Made by a program: the position numbers and the translations under genes. Shown here in pieces: positions 9,105-17,853 of a DNA stretch of 64,000 bases. Each line of letters starts with the position of its first letter. Positions within the stretch are counted from its first letter, which is position 1. The DNA comes from JANQFV01 sp964468185. GTDB lineage: Bacteria > Planctomycetota > Phycisphaerae > UBA1845 > Fen-1342. A model generated the notes under the pieces. The model was given only the letters and a program-made list of their open reading frames with translations, did not search any database and was not told the origin of the DNA. The stretch is taken from assembly GCA_964468185.1 (NCBI GenBank), contig CAYXTR010000002.1, positions 62,001 through 126,000 of the forward strand, in the 5' to 3' direction.

Positions 9105-10883
9105 TCAGCCTGCGTCTGGCCGTACGCGCGGCGGCTCGCCGGCCGTGGCCGATTCTGCCGACCGTGCCCCCTGACGGTAACAACGTCGTAGCAATTGTGC
9201 CAGATCTGGAACATCCGCAGCCCACTGTGCGTGGTGCTGCGAGGCATCGCTCTTCCCGACCCACTCCACGGTGACCCCATCGCCGCGCGGCCCGACGAAC
9301 ACGTCGGCGTATCTTGCTTCCGGCTTGTGCAGGAACCGTATCTGGTCCAGCGTGATGCCGTACCGCGGCAATTTCGCGAGAATGCCGGGCAGGCTCTCCG
9401 TATGCGTTGCTACCACCACAACTTGTAGCTTCGAAACTTCGCTTTGGTAAATATCGTACTGCCGGATGCGGGTGATTACCTGCTTGAGCACGTTGGTGAG
9501 CTGCGTCGAGCCATAAATCTTGTCGTACGGACTGATGTGCGCGAGGTAGCCGAACCGGCCGGGGCAGGTGACCGCGACAGCCGTACACGTGGATACGCCG
9601 CGCGTTTCCAACGGGCGCTCGTCCGCGGTCTTCGCGAAGTCGTCCATGCCGACGCGGCGCGGCGCGCCACACGGTGATCCACAGCAGCGCTGGCGAACGT
9701 CCTCGCGTGCCAGTTGCCCGACCAGGAGGGCGCGGCACTCGGCTTCGTGGTCCCGATAGTAGTCAGTGATAACCTCGGATTCATCAATCTGCGCGACCAG
9801 CACCCACTCACGCCCCAGCGCCGCCAGACGCTCATACGACGCGAATACCGGCACCCCGCGGTAGTCTCGCATCAGGCCGTGCCCGGGCGCATCAGATTCC
9901 AGGGCGGTCGCATCGAGTGCATCGACCGTGAATTTCAGATGCGTCCGCTCGCCGCTGAATCGTGAATCCGTCAACATACGCCGTTGTCGATTCAGCAGAT
10001 ACACCTCACCCGTGCTGCCAAGCTCACTGTGATCGACGAGTAACGAATCCAGCACGTTGATGGCATACTGCACGACCATCCACCCGATGTGCTCGTCGTT
10101 CCGCATCACCGGCAGTCCGAAGAATGCGGAAGTTCGCTCGGATGGCTCGTACAGGTGGTAGTCGATGAGGACGGTGTGTGGCCCGCCGATCAGGCAGGCA
10201 TCCAGCCCTTGCGCCAGGTTGGAGTCCGCTTCGAGATACGTGTGATAATCATCTTCCAGACGGAAGCTATAGAACACGTACTTGTCCGGCGAGACAAACA
10301 ACACATCGTAAAAGCGGCTGTAATGCAAGGCGTAGTGGTAGTTCATGGCCCGGCGGTACTCGTTGACAGCCTCATCCAGTCGCTCGGGCATGTGAACTTC
10401 AGTCCCGCCCGCTGTTCCATACAGCTCGTGCATGCGATGAAAACACGTCAGCATCGTCTCATCGCGTACGACTTGTTGGGCAGCGTGTTCGACGTCCGCA
10501 AACAGCCGCAGCAGCGCGGCTTTCTTCTGTTTGCGCACCGCGTCGAGCCGCGCAAAAGTCGCATCGGAATACGGAAAAGACCGATGGTCAACATCCTCCA
10601 GGTCACGCGCGTCGCGTAACGCCGTGCGGTCAGATACCGTCTGCCTCAGGGTCGGAGTATGCGGGTTATCCGGCACGCCGCGCTTGCTGCGATGGTCCGC
10701 GCGTTCAAACGGATAGTTCAACAGCCATCCGGCCAGGGCGCCAATGCCAAGTAGGATGAGCCCGCGGAGCCACTGTCTCCCGGCGTTCCTCAAATTTCCG
10801 CTGCGGGGCACGTGGCCTTGGGGTGCCGGGCCTTTGGCTGTCGGAGCACGGCTCTCACGTCTTGCCACTTTGCGTTTGGCCAT
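9105..10883 (-). CDS. Cache-type sensor fused to a CheD-like deamidase domain
   Basis: A 592-residue protein: basic N-terminus, one transmembrane helix (about 38-57), a double-Cache-like sensor region (about 90-370, ending in the typical REWVLVAQIDESEV), a Cys-rich linker (C383, C400, C401, C405) and a C-terminal domain (about 413-545) resembling chemoreceptor glutamine deamidase CheD. The CheD triad appears complete: T427, C433 in GVSTCTAVAV, and H449 in GYLAHISP, with T and C spaced as in Thermotoga CheD. No second membrane helix lies between the Cache and CheD-like parts, so both would be on the same side of the membrane, which is odd for an enzyme acting on chemoreceptor cytoplasmic tails. 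It is divergent from an Rrf2 regulator and chemoreceptor gene. The CheD assignment rests on motif spacing and is less certain than the Cache call. Confidence 0.7.
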   Translation of the reverse strand: MAKRKVARRESRAPTAKGPAPQGHVPRSGNLRNAGRQWLRGLILLGIGALAGWLLNYPFERADHRSKRGVPDNPHTPTLRQTVSDRTALRDARDLEDVDHRSFPYSDATFARLDAVRKQKKAALLRLFADVEHAAQQVVRDETMLTCFHRMHELYGTAGGTEVHMPERLDEAVNEYRRAMNYHYALHYSRFYDVLFVSPDKYVFYSFRLEDDYHTYLEADSNLAQGLDACLIGGPHTVLIDYHLYEPSERTSAFFGLPVMRNDEHIGWMVVQYAINVLDSLLVDHSELGSTGEVYLLNRQRRMLTDSRFSGERTHLKFTVDALDATALESDAPGHGLMRDYRGVPVFASYERLAALGREWVLVAQIDESEVITDYYRDHEAECRALLVGQLAREDVRQRCCGSPCGAPRRVGMDDFAKTADERPLETRGVSTCTAVAVTCPGRFGYLAHISPYDKIYGSTQLTNVLKQVITRIRQYDIYQSEVSKLQVVVVATHTESLPGILAKLPRYGITLDQIRFLHKPEARYADVFVGPRGDGVTVEWVGKSDASQHHAQWAADVPDLAQLLRRCYRQGARSAESATAGEPPRVRPDAG

Positions 10884-11120
10884 TTGTGAAGCACCTTATC
10901 AATACTGGCATGAGTCGCTGCGGCTTCTGATTAACGCCTTGATCAGCTAAGCGGTCGGTGTGCTTCGTTGCTGCGACAGCCGATCACCAGGCCGGCGGCA
11001 TCCTCGCCATCTGTTCCAATCGGGAAAGTAAAACTCTCAATTTAGCTGAAGTCCACCTCGCCCGGCGTCGATGAGATCCGCAGCCGGTTGAGGTTTTGGT
11101 CTCCAATAGGAGCACGGCAC

Positions 11121-11585
11121 ATGTTTCTGGGTAAGACCGTCGTACATGGCATCTACGCGCTCTGCTACTTGAGCCGCCAGCGACCGGACGAAATGGTCTC
11201 CGCGTCGGCCGTCGCCGCCGCCGTCGGTGTCCCCCCCGAGCACGCCCGCAAGATCCTGACCTCGCTGGCGGCCGCCGGACTGGTTGACTCGGTTCGCGGT
11301 CGTTCCGGCGGTTACGCACTCGCCAGGCGCCTCCAGGACATTTCGATGCTGGATGCGCTTGATGCGCTCAATCCGGACGCGGGCATGTACGCCCTGGAAA
11401 GCCGGGCCTGCCCGGTCAGTTCCCACAATCCCTGCTGCGTACAGCCCGGTTTGGCCGCCTTGCGCGAAGAAGTGCGTGCCCTGTTCGCCAATTGCTCATT
11501 GGAGTCGATCCTCGGTGAGGAATGTCGCAGACCATCCACCCGCCGACCAGCGTCGGCGCAGCGTGTCCTGTCCGGGGCGGGGTAG
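11121..11585 (+). CDS. Rrf2 family transcriptional regulator (probable Fe-S or redox sensor)
   Basis: A 154-residue DNA-binding protein starting at MFLGKTVVHGIYALCYLS; an AGGAG 7 bases upstream of this ATG favours it over the codon at 11088. The winged-helix domain has the Rrf2 pattern (ASAVAAAVGVPPEHARKIL, then GLVDSVRGRSGGYALAR). The C-terminal part holds the cysteine group RACPVSSHNPCC, in the position where IscR/NsrR-type members bind an iron-sulfur cluster, so redox, NO or Fe-S sensing is likely. It sits 43 bases before a chemoreceptor gene and divergent from the Cache-CheD-like gene, and probably controls one or both. Confidence 0.88.
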   Translation: MFLGKTVVHGIYALCYLSRQRPDEMVSASAVAAAVGVPPEHARKILTSLAAAGLVDSVRGRSGGYALARRLQDISMLDALDALNPDAGMYALESRACPVSSHNPCCVQPGLAALREEVRALFANCSLESILGEECRRPSTRRPASAQRVLSGAG

Positions 11586-11628
11586 CCTCCGGGATGCATA
11601 GTAGCTCTAATTCATAGGGAATCAGGCC

Positions 11629-13971
11629 ATGAAACTCGGAACCAAGATCGCGTTGGGGTTCACTTCCCTCGTTGCTTTGGCGGTTGTGCTTGGCGGCATC
11701 GCCGTCTGGAGCATGATGAATGTGCAGGGTGAGGCGACCAAGCTCGCTGACGAATACGTCCCGGAGGTGCGCATCTGCAATGATGTCGAGCGCAACGCGC
11801 TCGAGACGATGTACGCCCTGCGTGGCTACGGCTTGTCCGAGGAAGAGCAATACCTCGCGGAAGGACGCAAGGCGATGACAGCCGTCAAGGAGTCGCTCAA
11901 CGAGAGTGAGCAGCTCGCGGCCCGCGCGCAACACCTCACCAAGCTGCGCGGTGCCACGCAGCAGGCCACTGCCAAGGCCGCCGAATATGAGCAGCTCATG
12001 AACGAGTCCAAAGCTGTATTCGAGCGCATCGCGACCAATCGTTCCGATCTGGACACGGCCGCCGCCGCGTATATGAAGAACTGCTACGATTTCCTGGCCG
12101 AACAGAATACGGCGTTCGAGCGCGACCTCGAGGAGCGCCTGTCGAAGATCGAGATGGTCGCACAAATCGTGGACCTCGGCACGCAGGCCCGCGTGGCCAA
12201 CTTCAAGTCGCAGGCGACCAGCGATCCAGAATTGATGCAGCGCGCCATCGCCACGCTGGACCAGCTCGAGGAGGTTGTCGCACCATTGCGCAAGATCACG
12301 CGCGCTGAATCAAACCTCAAGCAGATCGAAGCGACCGAAGCCGCGGCCGCCAGCTACCAGCAGGCCATGCGCGCCTACCTGGCGGAGTTCAACAAGGGCG
12401 AGAATGCCAGCGAAACCGTGCTGGCCCAGCACCGTGAGGCGATGGATGCCGCCGCCGGCCAGTACGTGACGAACTGCGCAGACTTCATGGCGTCTCAGTA
12501 CACCGCCTTGCGTAACGACATGGGCGAACGCCACAGGAAGATCACGCTGGTCAACGACATCGTCGACCTGGGCAATGCTGTTCGCATCGGATGCTTCAAG
12601 GCCCAGGCCCTGCGCGACCCGGAGGCGTTCCGGCAGGCGCAGCAGGATTTCGCCGCCGTCACACAGAAGTATGACGCGCTCACGGCGATTACCCGCCAGC
12701 AGTCCAACCTCGACCAGATCGCCAATACCCGCGCCGCGGGCGAAGCCTACAGCACCGCGATGACGAAGTTTCTCGATAACTGGAATACCGCGCAGGAGCT
12801 CAATCGACAGCGCACCGAGGTGGGCGACGCCGTGCTGGCCCAGGCCCGCGAGACGGCCCTCAAAGGTATGGAGGAAACGGAGAACATCGCGGCCACCACG
12901 ATGTCCTCGCTTTCCATGGCGTCTACGACCATGCTGATCGGGCTCACCGTCGCGGTCATCGTCGGCATTCTCCTCGCGTGGACGATCACCCGCGGCATCA
13001 CGAAGCCGCTCAACCGCATCATCACCGGCCTGAACAACGGTGCCGCCCAGGTAAGCGAGGCCTCCGGACAGGTGTCCGCCACCTCGCAACAACTCGCCGA
13101 AGGCGCCAGCGAACAGGCGTCTTCCCTGGAGGAGACCTCCAGCGCACTCGAGCAGATGGCCGCAATGACGCGTACCAACGCGGAGAACGCCAAACAGGCC
13201 AACGAGTTGGCCGGTCAGGCGCGTACCAGCGCCGACGAAGGCGGCAAGACCATGCAGCAATTGAACGCCGCCATGGAGGCCATCAACGAGTCGTCCGCCA
13301 ACATCAGCAAGATCATCAAGGTCATCGAGGAAATCGCCTTCCAGACCAATCTGCTGGCGTTGAATGCCGCCGTCGAAGCCGCGCGGGCCGGTGAGCACGG
13401 CAAGGGCTTCGCCGTCGTGGCCGAGGAGGTCCGCAACCTCGCTCAGCGGGCCGCGGATGCCGCCCGTGAAACGACCGGCCTTATCGAAGGCTCCGTCTCG
13501 CGCGCCAAGGAAGGCTCCGAAGTCGCCGGTACCGCCAGCGAGGCGCTTGACTCCATCGTCGGCGGCATCGGCAAGATCGCCGAACTGCTCGACGGTGTCG
13601 CCCGTGCCTCGGATGAACAGGCCCAGGGCGTCGAGCAGGTCAACACCGCCGTATCCCAGATGGACAAGGTGACGCAGCAGAACGCCGCCGGCGCCGAAGA
13701 GTCCGCCTCTGCCGCTGAGGAACTCAGTGCCCAGGCGCAAACCGTCAAGAGCATGGTCAACGACCTTTCCGCCATGGTGGGCGGCAAGGCGCGCGCTGCG
13801 TCGGAAGACGGCGTGATGCCAGCCGTCGGTAAGCACAAGCGAGCAGGCGCCCAATACAGCAGCCACGCCGGCACGCATACACCCAGCCACGAGTCGGAGC
13901 ACGTCGGCGCCGGCCAGCAACACGCCGATGACGCCGCGGGCAGCCATAACGACGACTTCAGCAACTTCTAG
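11629..13971 (+). CDS. Methyl-accepting chemotaxis protein with repeated HBM-like sensor modules
   Basis: A 780-residue chemoreceptor. TM1 is about 7-29 and TM2 about 433-453, leaving a ~400-residue all-helical extracytoplasmic sensor. Residues ~139-255 and ~271-385 are clearly homologous (VDLGTQARVANFKSQA against VDLGNAVRIGCFKAQA; RAESNLKQIEATEAA against RQQSNLDQIANTRAA), and ~46-135 looks like a third, more diverged copy; the pattern recalls the helical bimodular (HBM) sensor. Only a HAMP-like start (TRGITKPLNRI) follows TM2 before the long coiled coil. The signalling hairpin is canonical (EEIAFQTNLLALNAAVEA, GEHGKGFAVVAEEVRNLAQR). The C-tail is His/Ser-rich with no CheR pentapeptide. No cheA, cheW or cheY lies in the window. 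Confidence 0.95.
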   Translation: MKLGTKIALGFTSLVALAVVLGGIAVWSMMNVQGEATKLADEYVPEVRICNDVERNALETMYALRGYGLSEEEQYLAEGRKAMTAVKESLNESEQLAARAQHLTKLRGATQQATAKAAEYEQLMNESKAVFERIATNRSDLDTAAAAYMKNCYDFLAEQNTAFERDLEERLSKIEMVAQIVDLGTQARVANFKSQATSDPELMQRAIATLDQLEEVVAPLRKITRAESNLKQIEATEAAAASYQQAMRAYLAEFNKGENASETVLAQHREAMDAAAGQYVTNCADFMASQYTALRNDMGERHRKITLVNDIVDLGNAVRIGCFKAQALRDPEAFRQAQQDFAAVTQKYDALTAITRQQSNLDQIANTRAAGEAYSTAMTKFLDNWNTAQELNRQRTEVGDAVLAQARETALKGMEETENIAATTMSSLSMASTTMLIGLTVAVIVGILLAWTITRGITKPLNRIITGLNNGAAQVSEASGQVSATSQQLAEGASEQASSLEETSSALEQMAAMTRTNAENAKQANELAGQARTSADEGGKTMQQLNAAMEAINESSANISKIIKVIEEIAFQTNLLALNAAVEAARAGEHGKGFAVVAEEVRNLAQRAADAARETTGLIEGSVSRAKEGSEVAGTASEALDSIVGGIGKIAELLDGVARASDEQAQGVEQVNTAVSQMDKVTQQNAAGAEESASAAEELSAQAQTVKSMVNDLSAMVGGKARAASEDGVMPAVGKHKRAGAQYSSHAGTHTPSHESEHVGAGQQHADDAAGSHNDDFSNF

Positions 13972-13997
13972 ACGATAGTCCCAGTTTCATGTCACCC

Positions 13998-14036
13998 GCG
14001 GGGCGCCACCGTCTGCGGCGGCGCCCCGCCTCTCTT
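13998..14036 (+). terminator. Probable intrinsic terminator after the chemoreceptor gene
   Basis: A 10-bp perfect stem, GCGGGGCGCC (13998-14007) paired with GGCGCCCCGC (14020-14029), is followed by the pyrimidine-rich CTCTCTT. It lies 27 bases after the chemoreceptor stop codon. The U tract is weak, as often in high-GC genomes. Confidence 0.65.
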
Positions 14037-14213
14037 GATAGTTGCTGACCACCCTCGTCGTACGCGTCTGGAGGCCTCCCCCGCAGCATGTGGTTCAACT
14101 GCCACCGTCGGGTGACCGATGCCCCAATAGCAAATACAAACCTGGCGACCGACACTGGTGCGCATGCACGGGGCAGCGCTGCTCGGTTATCGGCCCGACG
14201 CAAGGGAGCGTAC

Positions 14214-15605
14214 ATGTCATCCACCTCGCGCAACATCGACCCACAGGAATTACAGGTCGCACACCTCGGCCCGCGCAAAGTCCGCTCCCCCTATCAGGCC
14301 AGCCGCTACGTCTCGGACGAAGAACGCACCGTCTTCGACACGCGCGCGTGCCCCTTATCAGACGATGGCGGCACCAACTGCAAGGCCGCCCAGGCCACCT
14401 TCGAGCTCGCCGGCCCGCGCGAGATGATCTACTTCGATCCCACCAAGACCCGTTGCGGCATCGTTACCTGCGGCGGTCTCTGCCCCGGTCTCAATGACGT
14501 GATTCGCGCCATCGTGATGCAGCTCCACTACCAATACGGCGTCAACCTGGTGCACGGCTTCCGGTACGGCTTCGAGGGGCTCATCCCTTCCTACGGCCAC
14601 GAGACCATCATGCTCACGCCCCAGATCGTACAGCACATTCATGAGCAGGGGGGCTCGATCCTCGCTTCCTCACGCGGACCACAGGATCCCGGCGAGATGG
14701 TCGACGCCCTGGAGCGCATGAACATCCAGGTATTGTTCTGCATCGGCGGCGACGGCACCTTCCGGGGTGCGATGGCAATCGCCGACGAAGTACGATGCCG
14801 CGAGCTCAAGATCAGCATCGTCGGCGTTCCCAAGACGATCGATAACGATATTCCTTTTACCTCGCGCACCTTCGGCTTCGAAACCGCCTATTCCATCGCC
14901 GCCAACGCCATCCGCGGTGCCCACGTCGAAGCCAACGGCACGCCGAACGGTATCGGCCTCGTCAAGCTCATGGGCCGCCATGCCGGCTTCATCGCCGCGC
15001 ACGCAGTGCTGGCGAATCGCGATGCCAACTTCGTCCTGATTCCTGAGGTCGATTTCGAGCTCGCCGGCGCCAACGGCCTACTGCCGCATCTGCTCCGCCG
15101 CCTGCGCTCCCGCAAGCATGCGGTGATCGTCGTCGCGGAAGGCGCCGCCCAGCACCTCATGAAGAAGGCCGCCGACGCGCAGGCCACCGACGCCTCGGGG
15201 AACCTCAAGCTCCAGGACGTCGGCGTCTTCCTCAAGGAGAGCATCAGCGAATATCTGCGGCTCAATGGCCTTTCGTTCAGCCTCAAGTACATCGACCCGA
15301 GCTACCTGATCCGCTCAGCGCCCGCCATGCCCGGCGATTCACTCTTCGCCGGCACGCTCGGGCAGATGGCCACCCACACCGCCATGGCCGGTAAGACGGG
15401 CGTCTTCGTGGGCTATTGGAATGACCAGTTCACGCATGTCCCCCTGGCCGCCGCGGTGAATGCCACCAAGCGCATCGACCCCCAAGGCAATTTCTGGCAG
15501 AGCGTCATTGAATCCACCGGTCAGCCCCGCAGCATGCTCAACCGCGGCGCCGCCGGCGAGAGCGCGGAAGAGAGCATGTTCACCGAGCTGGCGACGGCAT
15601 ACTAG
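14214..15605 (+). CDS. 6-phosphofructokinase, ATP-type by motif (long clade near PPi-PFKs)
   Basis: A 463-residue phosphofructokinase that phosphorylates fructose 6-phosphate in glycolysis. The start at 14214 is chosen for AGGGAG upstream; longer in-frame readings have no family similarity. Phosphate-donor loop: IVTCGGLCPGLNDVIR. The nucleotide-site pair is mixed: GGDGT has Gly where PPi enzymes have Asp, while VPKTIDNDIP has Lys where classical bacterial ATP enzymes have Gly. This Gly/Lys combination is the one seen in ATP-dependent enzymes of the plant, trypanosomatid and Treponema TP0108 type. Sugar-binding segments KLMGRHAGFIA and IPE are intact. The gene stands alone, with a terminator-like hairpin before it. 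Confidence 0.92.
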   Translation: MSSTSRNIDPQELQVAHLGPRKVRSPYQASRYVSDEERTVFDTRACPLSDDGGTNCKAAQATFELAGPREMIYFDPTKTRCGIVTCGGLCPGLNDVIRAIVMQLHYQYGVNLVHGFRYGFEGLIPSYGHETIMLTPQIVQHIHEQGGSILASSRGPQDPGEMVDALERMNIQVLFCIGGDGTFRGAMAIADEVRCRELKISIVGVPKTIDNDIPFTSRTFGFETAYSIAANAIRGAHVEANGTPNGIGLVKLMGRHAGFIAAHAVLANRDANFVLIPEVDFELAGANGLLPHLLRRLRSRKHAVIVVAEGAAQHLMKKAADAQATDASGNLKLQDVGVFLKESISEYLRLNGLSFSLKYIDPSYLIRSAPAMPGDSLFAGTLGQMATHTAMAGKTGVFVGYWNDQFTHVPLAAAVNATKRIDPQGNFWQSVIESTGQPRSMLNRGAAGESAEESMFTELATAY

Positions 15606-15764
15606 CGTACCGTCTCGCAAGTGCGCTGGCTTATCAAGGGGGGCCGCCGTCCCACCCGCCGTGGCATGAGCCCCAGAGCTGCGTGCGCCATGTCAGCCTG
15701 TTAGCGAGACAGCACACCGGAACGGCGCTGCCGGACACAGCGTGGCCTCGCCACCGATCACACG

Positions 15765-17261
15765 CTAATACCCGTACAGCGGCCGGTACTTCGTGTTCAG
15801 ATAGTCAATGAACGGCTCGTGCGACAGTGCGTTGCCCGTGACAACCTTCACCAACTCCTCCGCCCGATAACGCTGCCCGTGCTGATGAATGTGCTCCCGC
15901 AGCCACTCCCGCAGCGGCTTCAAATTGCCCCGCGCCAACTGCACGTCCAGCTCCGGCAACGCCCGCATCGCCGCCTGGAAGAACTGCGCCGCATACAGGT
16001 TGCCCAACGCGTACGTCGGGAAATAGCCAAAGATCCCCATGCTCCAGTGAATATCCTGCAAACACCCCTGCGCATCGTCCGGCGGCGTGATCCCGAGCAT
16101 CTTCTTCATCATGTCGTTCCACGCCGCGGGGATGTCCTTGACACGGATCTTGTTGCGGATCATCTGCCGCTCGAGGTCAAACCGCAGCATGATGTGCAGG
16201 TTGTACGTCACCTCGTCAGCCTCGACACGAATCAGCGACGGACGCACCGTGTTGATCGCGAAGTACCAGTCATCCAGCGCAACGTTCGCCAGCGCCGGGA
16301 ACGTCTCCTGAAGCTGCTTGTAATAGTGTCCCCAGAACGGCCGGCTGCGTCCGACCAGGTTCTCCCACATGCGCGACTGCGACTCGTGGATGCCGAGCGA
16401 AACGCTCATGCCCATGGGCGTGTAGGCATGCTCCGGGTTCAGCCCCTGCTCATACAGCCCGTGTCCCGCTTCGTGCATGATGCCGAACAGTGACATGGGC
16501 ATGTAGTGCTCATCATAGCGCGTCGTGATGCGTACGTCGTACGGTTGCGTACCGCTGCAAAAGGGGTGTGTCGTCGTATCGATACGGCCCGCTTCAAAGT
16601 CGAACCCCATCTTCTCCGCGATAAACCGCCCAAACTCGGCCTGCTTCGCCTGCCCGCACTCCAGCTCCAGCAGCGCTGTATCCGGCTGCTGCGCAGCGTC
16701 CGCGATCGCCTGCACGATCGGCACCAGCACGTCCCGCAGTTCGTCAAATGTCTGCTGCACATCCGCCGCTCGCGCGCCCGGCTCGAACTCATCCATCAAC
16801 GCATCGTACGGCTCGGTCTCATACCCGATCTTCTCCGCTACTTCACGCTTCAGATCGAGCAACTTCTCCAGGTGCGGCGCGAAATGCGCGAACTTCGACT
16901 CCTTCCGCGCCTGCACCCACGCATCCTTCGCCAGCGACGAGACCCGCGCGATCTCCTGCACCAGCTTCGTCGGCAGCTTCACCGCACGGTCGTGCAATCG
17001 CCGCATCTCACGCACATTCGTCGCGACGACCACATCCTCGTCCTGCTCCTGCTCGACATCCGCCAGCAGCTTGCCCAGCGCATCGTCAATCAGCTTCTCG
17101 TGGGCGATGCCCGCGATCAACGCGACCTGCGAGGCCCGCCCCTCGGCGGCCTTCGGCGGCATGTACGTCTCCTGGTCCCATTCGAGAATGCCCTCGATCG
17201 AATGGGCCAGGTACACTCCCTTCACTTGTTCGATAAACTGCTGATACGTCTGGCTTGGCAC
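15765..17261 (-). CDS. Carboxypeptidase M32 (thermostable Taq carboxypeptidase family)
   Basis: A 498-residue cytoplasmic metallocarboxypeptidase that removes C-terminal amino acids. The zinc site HEAGH is at 263-267 and the third ligand is E293 in GIHESQSRMWEN; the HPF and DVRITTRYDE segments typical of M32 are present. Length matches the family (about 500). A GTG start is supported by GGAGG about 8 bases upstream. It is convergent with the phosphofructokinase gene, with about 160 bases between stops, and is apparently transcribed alone. Confidence 0.95.
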   Translation of the reverse strand: MPSQTYQQFIEQVKGVYLAHSIEGILEWDQETYMPPKAAEGRASQVALIAGIAHEKLIDDALGKLLADVEQEQDEDVVVATNVREMRRLHDRAVKLPTKLVQEIARVSSLAKDAWVQARKESKFAHFAPHLEKLLDLKREVAEKIGYETEPYDALMDEFEPGARAADVQQTFDELRDVLVPIVQAIADAAQQPDTALLELECGQAKQAEFGRFIAEKMGFDFEAGRIDTTTHPFCSGTQPYDVRITTRYDEHYMPMSLFGIMHEAGHGLYEQGLNPEHAYTPMGMSVSLGIHESQSRMWENLVGRSRPFWGHYYKQLQETFPALANVALDDWYFAINTVRPSLIRVEADEVTYNLHIMLRFDLERQMIRNKIRVKDIPAAWNDMMKKMLGITPPDDAQGCLQDIHWSMGIFGYFPTYALGNLYAAQFFQAAMRALPELDVQLARGNLKPLREWLREHIHQHGQRYRAEELVKVVTGNALSHEPFIDYLNTKYRPLYGY

Positions 17262-17389
17262 CGCCGCTCCTCCGCTGACTGCCCAGATTCAACCGCCACC
17301 TTGCAGGCGGCTCACCCCAGCCGCGGGTTATACGCGGAAACGTCCCGCCGGTCGAGATTGGCGACCCGGCCGGCTATCCCCGCCGCACA

Positions 17390-17761
17390 CTAATCCGGAT
17401 CCCCCCGGCGTAACGTCCAACCGCCATCCGGCCCCACACGCAACTCGTATACGCCACACAATCCCTCGCCATCAAAACGAACGCGGACTACGGCCTCGCC
17501 ATATCGCAACACCTCTGCTGCGCCGCGCTCTATCCGGCGCACAGTCCCGCGTTCCCCGCTCACGGCGCCTTCGTAGTCCAGATACGCCGGCCGATGGTCG
17601 GCGATCCGTTCGGCCGTGATCGGCGTCGGCGCCGCCAGCGGATTCTCCGCCAGCCGCCACGTCGGCAGCAGCGCCTGACCCGGCACCTGCACGATCAGAT
17701 CCCAATGAACGTCCGCTGCGTCCGCCCCGGATGTCGTTTTATGTTCAAGCAGGACAAACAT
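17390..17761 (-). CDS. LigD-type 3'-phosphoesterase-like (DNA polymerase-ligase N-terminal) protein
   Basis: A 123-residue stand-alone protein related to the phosphoesterase module of bacterial LigD. It starts MFVLLEHKT and has HWDLIVQVPG, TWRLAENP and the very characteristic HRPAYLDYEGAVSGERGTV followed by RRIERG. The first His (EH) and HWD histidine of the module are visible; whether the full metal site is intact is uncertain. In LigD this domain trims 3' ends during non-homologous end joining; here no ligase or primase domain and no ku gene is adjacent. The start codons of this gene and the + strand gene at 17854 are 92 bases apart, sharing a promoter region. Confidence 0.75.
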   Translation of the reverse strand: MFVLLEHKTTSGADAADVHWDLIVQVPGQALLPTWRLAENPLAAPTPITAERIADHRPAYLDYEGAVSGERGTVRRIERGAAEVLRYGEAVVRVRFDGEGLCGVYELRVGPDGGWTLRRGDPD

Positions 17762-17853
17762 GTCCGCTGACACCTGTACGCACCACGTCGGCCTCGCTAC
17801 CCTGCGCAGCCCGGCTTTGGCATCGTACGATTGACGCAGGAGTTCGCCAACGC

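Noticed and set aside
12310..13947. 545-codon open frame antisense to the chemoreceptor gene
   Set aside because: Mirror of GC-rich coding sequence; Gly/Leu/Arg-rich without family motifs, and the + strand product is an unambiguous chemoreceptor.
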